Shown: in pieces, positions 6,243 to 7,572 of the stretch
How the letters are laid out: each line of letters opens with the position of its first letter
How positions within the stretch are numbered: the stretch's first letter is position 1
Source: Acidobacteriota bacterium
GTDB taxonomy: Bacteria; Acidobacteriota; Thermoanaerobaculia; Multivoradales; SZUA-115
Assembly (NCBI GenBank): GCA_003231035.1
Contig: QIHU01000522.1
Location: 1 to 7,572 of the forward strand
Direction of reading: 5' to 3'
Length of the DNA: 7,572 bases
Notes under the pieces: generated by a model
The model's input: the letters and a program-made list of their open reading frames with translations, nothing else
Told to the model about the DNA's origin: nothing
Databases searched by the model: none
Translations under genes and position numbers: made by a program

Positions 6243-6270
6243 TTGACGGCACGCGAAGATGATCTAGACT
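6243..6270 (+). promoter_or_regulatory. Likely leaderless promoter of the toxin-antitoxin pair
   Basis: TTGACG (6243-6248, 5 of 6 matches to the σ70-type -35) is followed after 16 bp by TAGACT (6265-6270, 4 of 6 to the -10). The -10 ends only 6 nt before ATG 6277, so the expected transcription start falls on or next to the start codon. No Shine-Dalgarno is present between -10 and ATG, which fits a leaderless mRNA. Confidence 0.55.
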
Positions 6271-6276
6271 ACGAGC

Positions 6277-6552
6277 ATGTCCGACGTCATTTCCAAACGG
6301 CCTACTGGCACGACGCTGACCATCGAGCTGCCTGCGATAGATGCCGTACCGGAAGCTCTCCGAGACCCAGAGTTCGTGGTCTACGCGCTCGCCGGCACCC
6401 TGTATAGCCAAGGGGAGGTTTCCGGCAAGGAGGCGCGTTCCCTCACCGGAGATTCGCGCCGTGTCTTCGAGGAGAAGATGGCACACTTTGGCTTTCCGCT
6501 CCTGTCGGACGACGCCGAGACGATAGCCACAGAACTCGATGTCGGGTTCTAA
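6277..6552 (+). CDS. UPF0175-family antitoxin
   Basis: A 91-residue protein. An N-terminal β-strand (TTLTIELP, residues 12-19) is followed by helices in the UPF0175 pattern: LAGTLYSQGEVSGKEARSLT (38-57), then a second helix SRRVFEEKMAHFGFPL. Proteins of this small DNA-binding family are encoded next to PIN toxins of the DUF3368 type and are thought to neutralise them and repress their own operon. The gene overlaps the following toxin start by 14 bp, implying translational coupling and fixed stoichiometry. ATG 6277 is chosen because it lies just behind a good promoter; there is no Shine-Dalgarno. The C-terminus (SDDAETIATELDVGF) is the likely toxin-binding tail, by analogy with other antitoxins. 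Antitoxin function is inferred from family and neighbour. Confidence 0.85.
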   Translation: MSDVISKRPTGTTLTIELPAIDAVPEALRDPEFVVYALAGTLYSQGEVSGKEARSLTGDSRRVFEEKMAHFGFPLLSDDAETIATELDVGF

Positions 6553-7042
6553 GGTTGTTAGCGATACAGGCCCCCTGATCTCCTTCGAGAAGCTACCGAA
6601 CGGCTTTCAGATCTTGCGGCGACTGGGTGTACAGGTGGTGATTCCGCCTGCCGTGCTGGATGAATTGCAGGCAGGTTCTTTGGAGAGCGACTATCTTGCT
6701 GCCCATGGAATCGCCGATCGAGTCGAAGTCGTTGCGCCTCGGCTCGAATGGGAAGATCCCGCGGCTGAAAGGCTCGATACGGGAGAGCGGGCAGCCATAG
6801 GTCTTGCTCTCGAACGTGGCCTTCCGCTGCTGATTGAAGAGCGCCTCGGGCGACGTATCGCTCAACAGGTTGGTGTTCCTATTGCCGGAGCTGCGGGTCT
6901 AATTCTCAGAGAATTTCGTCAGAGAAGACTCTCAAGGAAAGAAGCGCAAGACGCACTGCATGGCCTCCATCGCTGTCGCCGGATTGGCAAGCAGTTGCTA
7001 GAAGAACTCCTCCAGCGTCTAGATGGGGGCAGCGCTCTCTGA
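6539..7042 (+). CDS. DUF3368-family PIN-domain toxin
   Basis: A 167-residue protein whose start codon lies inside the antitoxin gene. PIN-fold acidic residues are visible: D9 in VVSDTGPLI, E42 in VLDEL, and D80/E83 in LDTGERAAIGLA. The fourth site reads LLIEERLGRRIA (E100/E101), where relatives usually have Asp (IDD or IDE), a conservative change that may matter for metal binding. The rest (GVPIAGAAGLILREFRQRRL, then helices to the end) is typical of DUF3368, a VapC-like ribonuclease family. It would act in the cytoplasm by cleaving RNA when the antitoxin is lost; the target RNA cannot be told. Around 6910-6950 the gene uses AGA and AGG codons (CGT CAG AGA AGA, TCA AGG AAA GAA), unlike its GC-rich neighbours, which suggests horizontal transfer. 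No Shine-Dalgarno; translation is probably coupled. Confidence 0.87.
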   Translation: MSGSKVVSDTGPLISFEKLPNGFQILRRLGVQVVIPPAVLDELQAGSLESDYLAAHGIADRVEVVAPRLEWEDPAAERLDTGERAAIGLALERGLPLLIEERLGRRIAQQVGVPIAGAAGLILREFRQRRLSRKEAQDALHGLHRCRRIGKQLLEELLQRLDGGSAL

Positions 7043-7079
7043 AAGTCGTTCTCGACAAGGGTATCGACCATGGGCTCGG

Positions 7080-7572
7080 TTAGCTCTCAAACTCCAGCCT
7101 GAACTTCCCACCCTCCTCATCGACTTCCACCATCGCCTTTCCTCCCTTGTGCAACTCGCCGAAGAGAATCGCATCGGTCAGCGGTTTCTTGAGCTGCTCG
7201 TCGATCACCCGGGCCAGGGGGCGGGCGCCGAAGGCGGGGTCGTGGCCTTGTTGGGCTAGGAGGGCTTTGGCGGGGTCTTGTCTAGGAGCAGGACGGAGAG
7301 TTCCTTCAGCATCTTGTCGACGATCTTGGCCATCACGGTGGGTGACAGGGGGTTGAAGCGCAGTCGGGCGTCTAAGCGGTTGCGGAATTCGGGGGTGAAC
7401 AGCCGTTCGACGGCGCGGTTGCTGTCCGCGGCTCTGGCTTCGACCTCGCCGCTGGGTTTGCCGAAGCCGGGGGGGCGGTGTTCCATCTCGCGGGCGCCGA
7501 CGTTGGAGGTCATCAGCAGGATGATGTGACGGAAGTCGACTTGCTTGCCGTTGGTGTCGGTCAAGGTGCCGT
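7080..7572 (-). CDS. clpA: ClpA ATP-dependent unfoldase subunit, C-terminal end (5' part outside window, frameshifted)
   Basis: The minus strand enters the window coding GTLTDTNGKQVDFRHIILLM, the ClpA sensor-1 region (TSNVGAREM), then FTPEFRNRLD with the arginine finger and LSPTVMAKIVDK. After ELSVLLLDK the frame ends at 7258-7256 (TAG). In the next frame the protein resumes as AKALLAQQGHDPAFGARPLA (sensor-2 GAR) and continues through LKKPLTDAILFGEL to TAA at 7082-7080. Compared with E. coli ClpA, about seven residues are missing at the break (around 7268-7285), so a 1+3n deletion (22 bp would fit) is more likely than a single-base slip. ClpA is the AAA+ ring that feeds substrates to ClpP. 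If real, the break would remove the sensor-2/small domain. It faces the toxin gene, with 37 bp between their stop codons. Confidence 0.9.
   Translation of the reverse strand, partial: RHLDRHQRQASRLPSHHPADDLQRRRPRDGTPPPRLRQTQRRGRSQSRGQQPRRRTAVHPRIPQPLRRPTALQPPVTHRDGQDRRQDAEGTLRPAPRQDPAKALLAQQGHDPAFGARPLARVIDEQLKKPLTDAILFGELHKGGKAMVEVDEEGGKFRLEFES

Noticed and set aside
5992..6246. 84-residue frame after the orphan Shine-Dalgarno
   Set aside because: It reads the esterase remnant in the wrong frame. The spacing of 11 nt is poor and the product has no features.
7023..7259. 78-residue plus-strand frame after the toxin
   Set aside because: It is the in-register complement of the clpA C-terminus, which has strong family matches (FGARPLARVI).
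1..7572. CRISPR array, tRNA, rRNA, insertion sequence or integrase
   Set aside because: No regularly spaced short repeats, cloverleaf sequences, rRNA-like stretches or transposase motifs were seen on either strand; the only long repeat is the esterase-end duplication.

Overview
This is a GC-rich bacterial window. Four of its proteins carry Sec-type signal peptides and it includes a ClpA unfoldase, which points to a Gram-negative-type bacterium. The mix (VWA protein with β-sandwich repeats, PQQ-propeller/esterase fusion, UPF0175/DUF3368 toxin-antitoxin pair) would suit an Acidobacteriota-like or Myxococcota-like genome. That placement is a low-confidence impression, and no marker gene here settles it.

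Layout. (1) Positions 1-1931, minus strand: one long open frame that runs off the left edge. It encodes a secreted protein with four ~88-residue β-sandwich repeats followed by a VWA domain with an intact MIDAS. (2) Positions 1932-2174: divergent intergenic region with nested inverted repeats. (3) Positions 2175-4534, plus strand: a secreted PQQ-type β-propeller joined to a Fes-like (enterochelin-esterase-type) domain pair, broken near 2480-2500 by a frameshift. (4) Positions 4714-5241 and 5467-5970, plus strand: two small secreted proteins, the second cysteine-rich with a Dx[DN]xDG-like loop. (5) Positions 5971-6220: an orphan Shine-Dalgarno, a strong hairpin and a remnant of a second esterase paralogue. 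The 3' end of the remnant, including non-coding flank, is about 95% identical to the end of the first esterase gene. (6) Positions 6277-7042, plus strand: a UPF0175 antitoxin and DUF3368 PIN toxin overlapping by 14 bp, apparently transcribed from a leaderless promoter. (7) Positions 7080-7572, minus strand: the C-terminal end of clpA, entering from the right edge and also frameshifted.

How it fits together. The left two thirds looks like a cell-envelope or secretome locus: a protein-binding VWA protein divergent from a propeller-esterase, then small secreted proteins. A paralogue of the esterase seems to have decayed in place. The toxin-antitoxin pair sits between this remnant and the housekeeping gene clpA. 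Its AGA/AGG-containing stretch fits later acquisition. The two frameshifts both fit loss of 1 base modulo 3, each with apparent loss of several family residues, so real gene decay and assembly error must both be considered.
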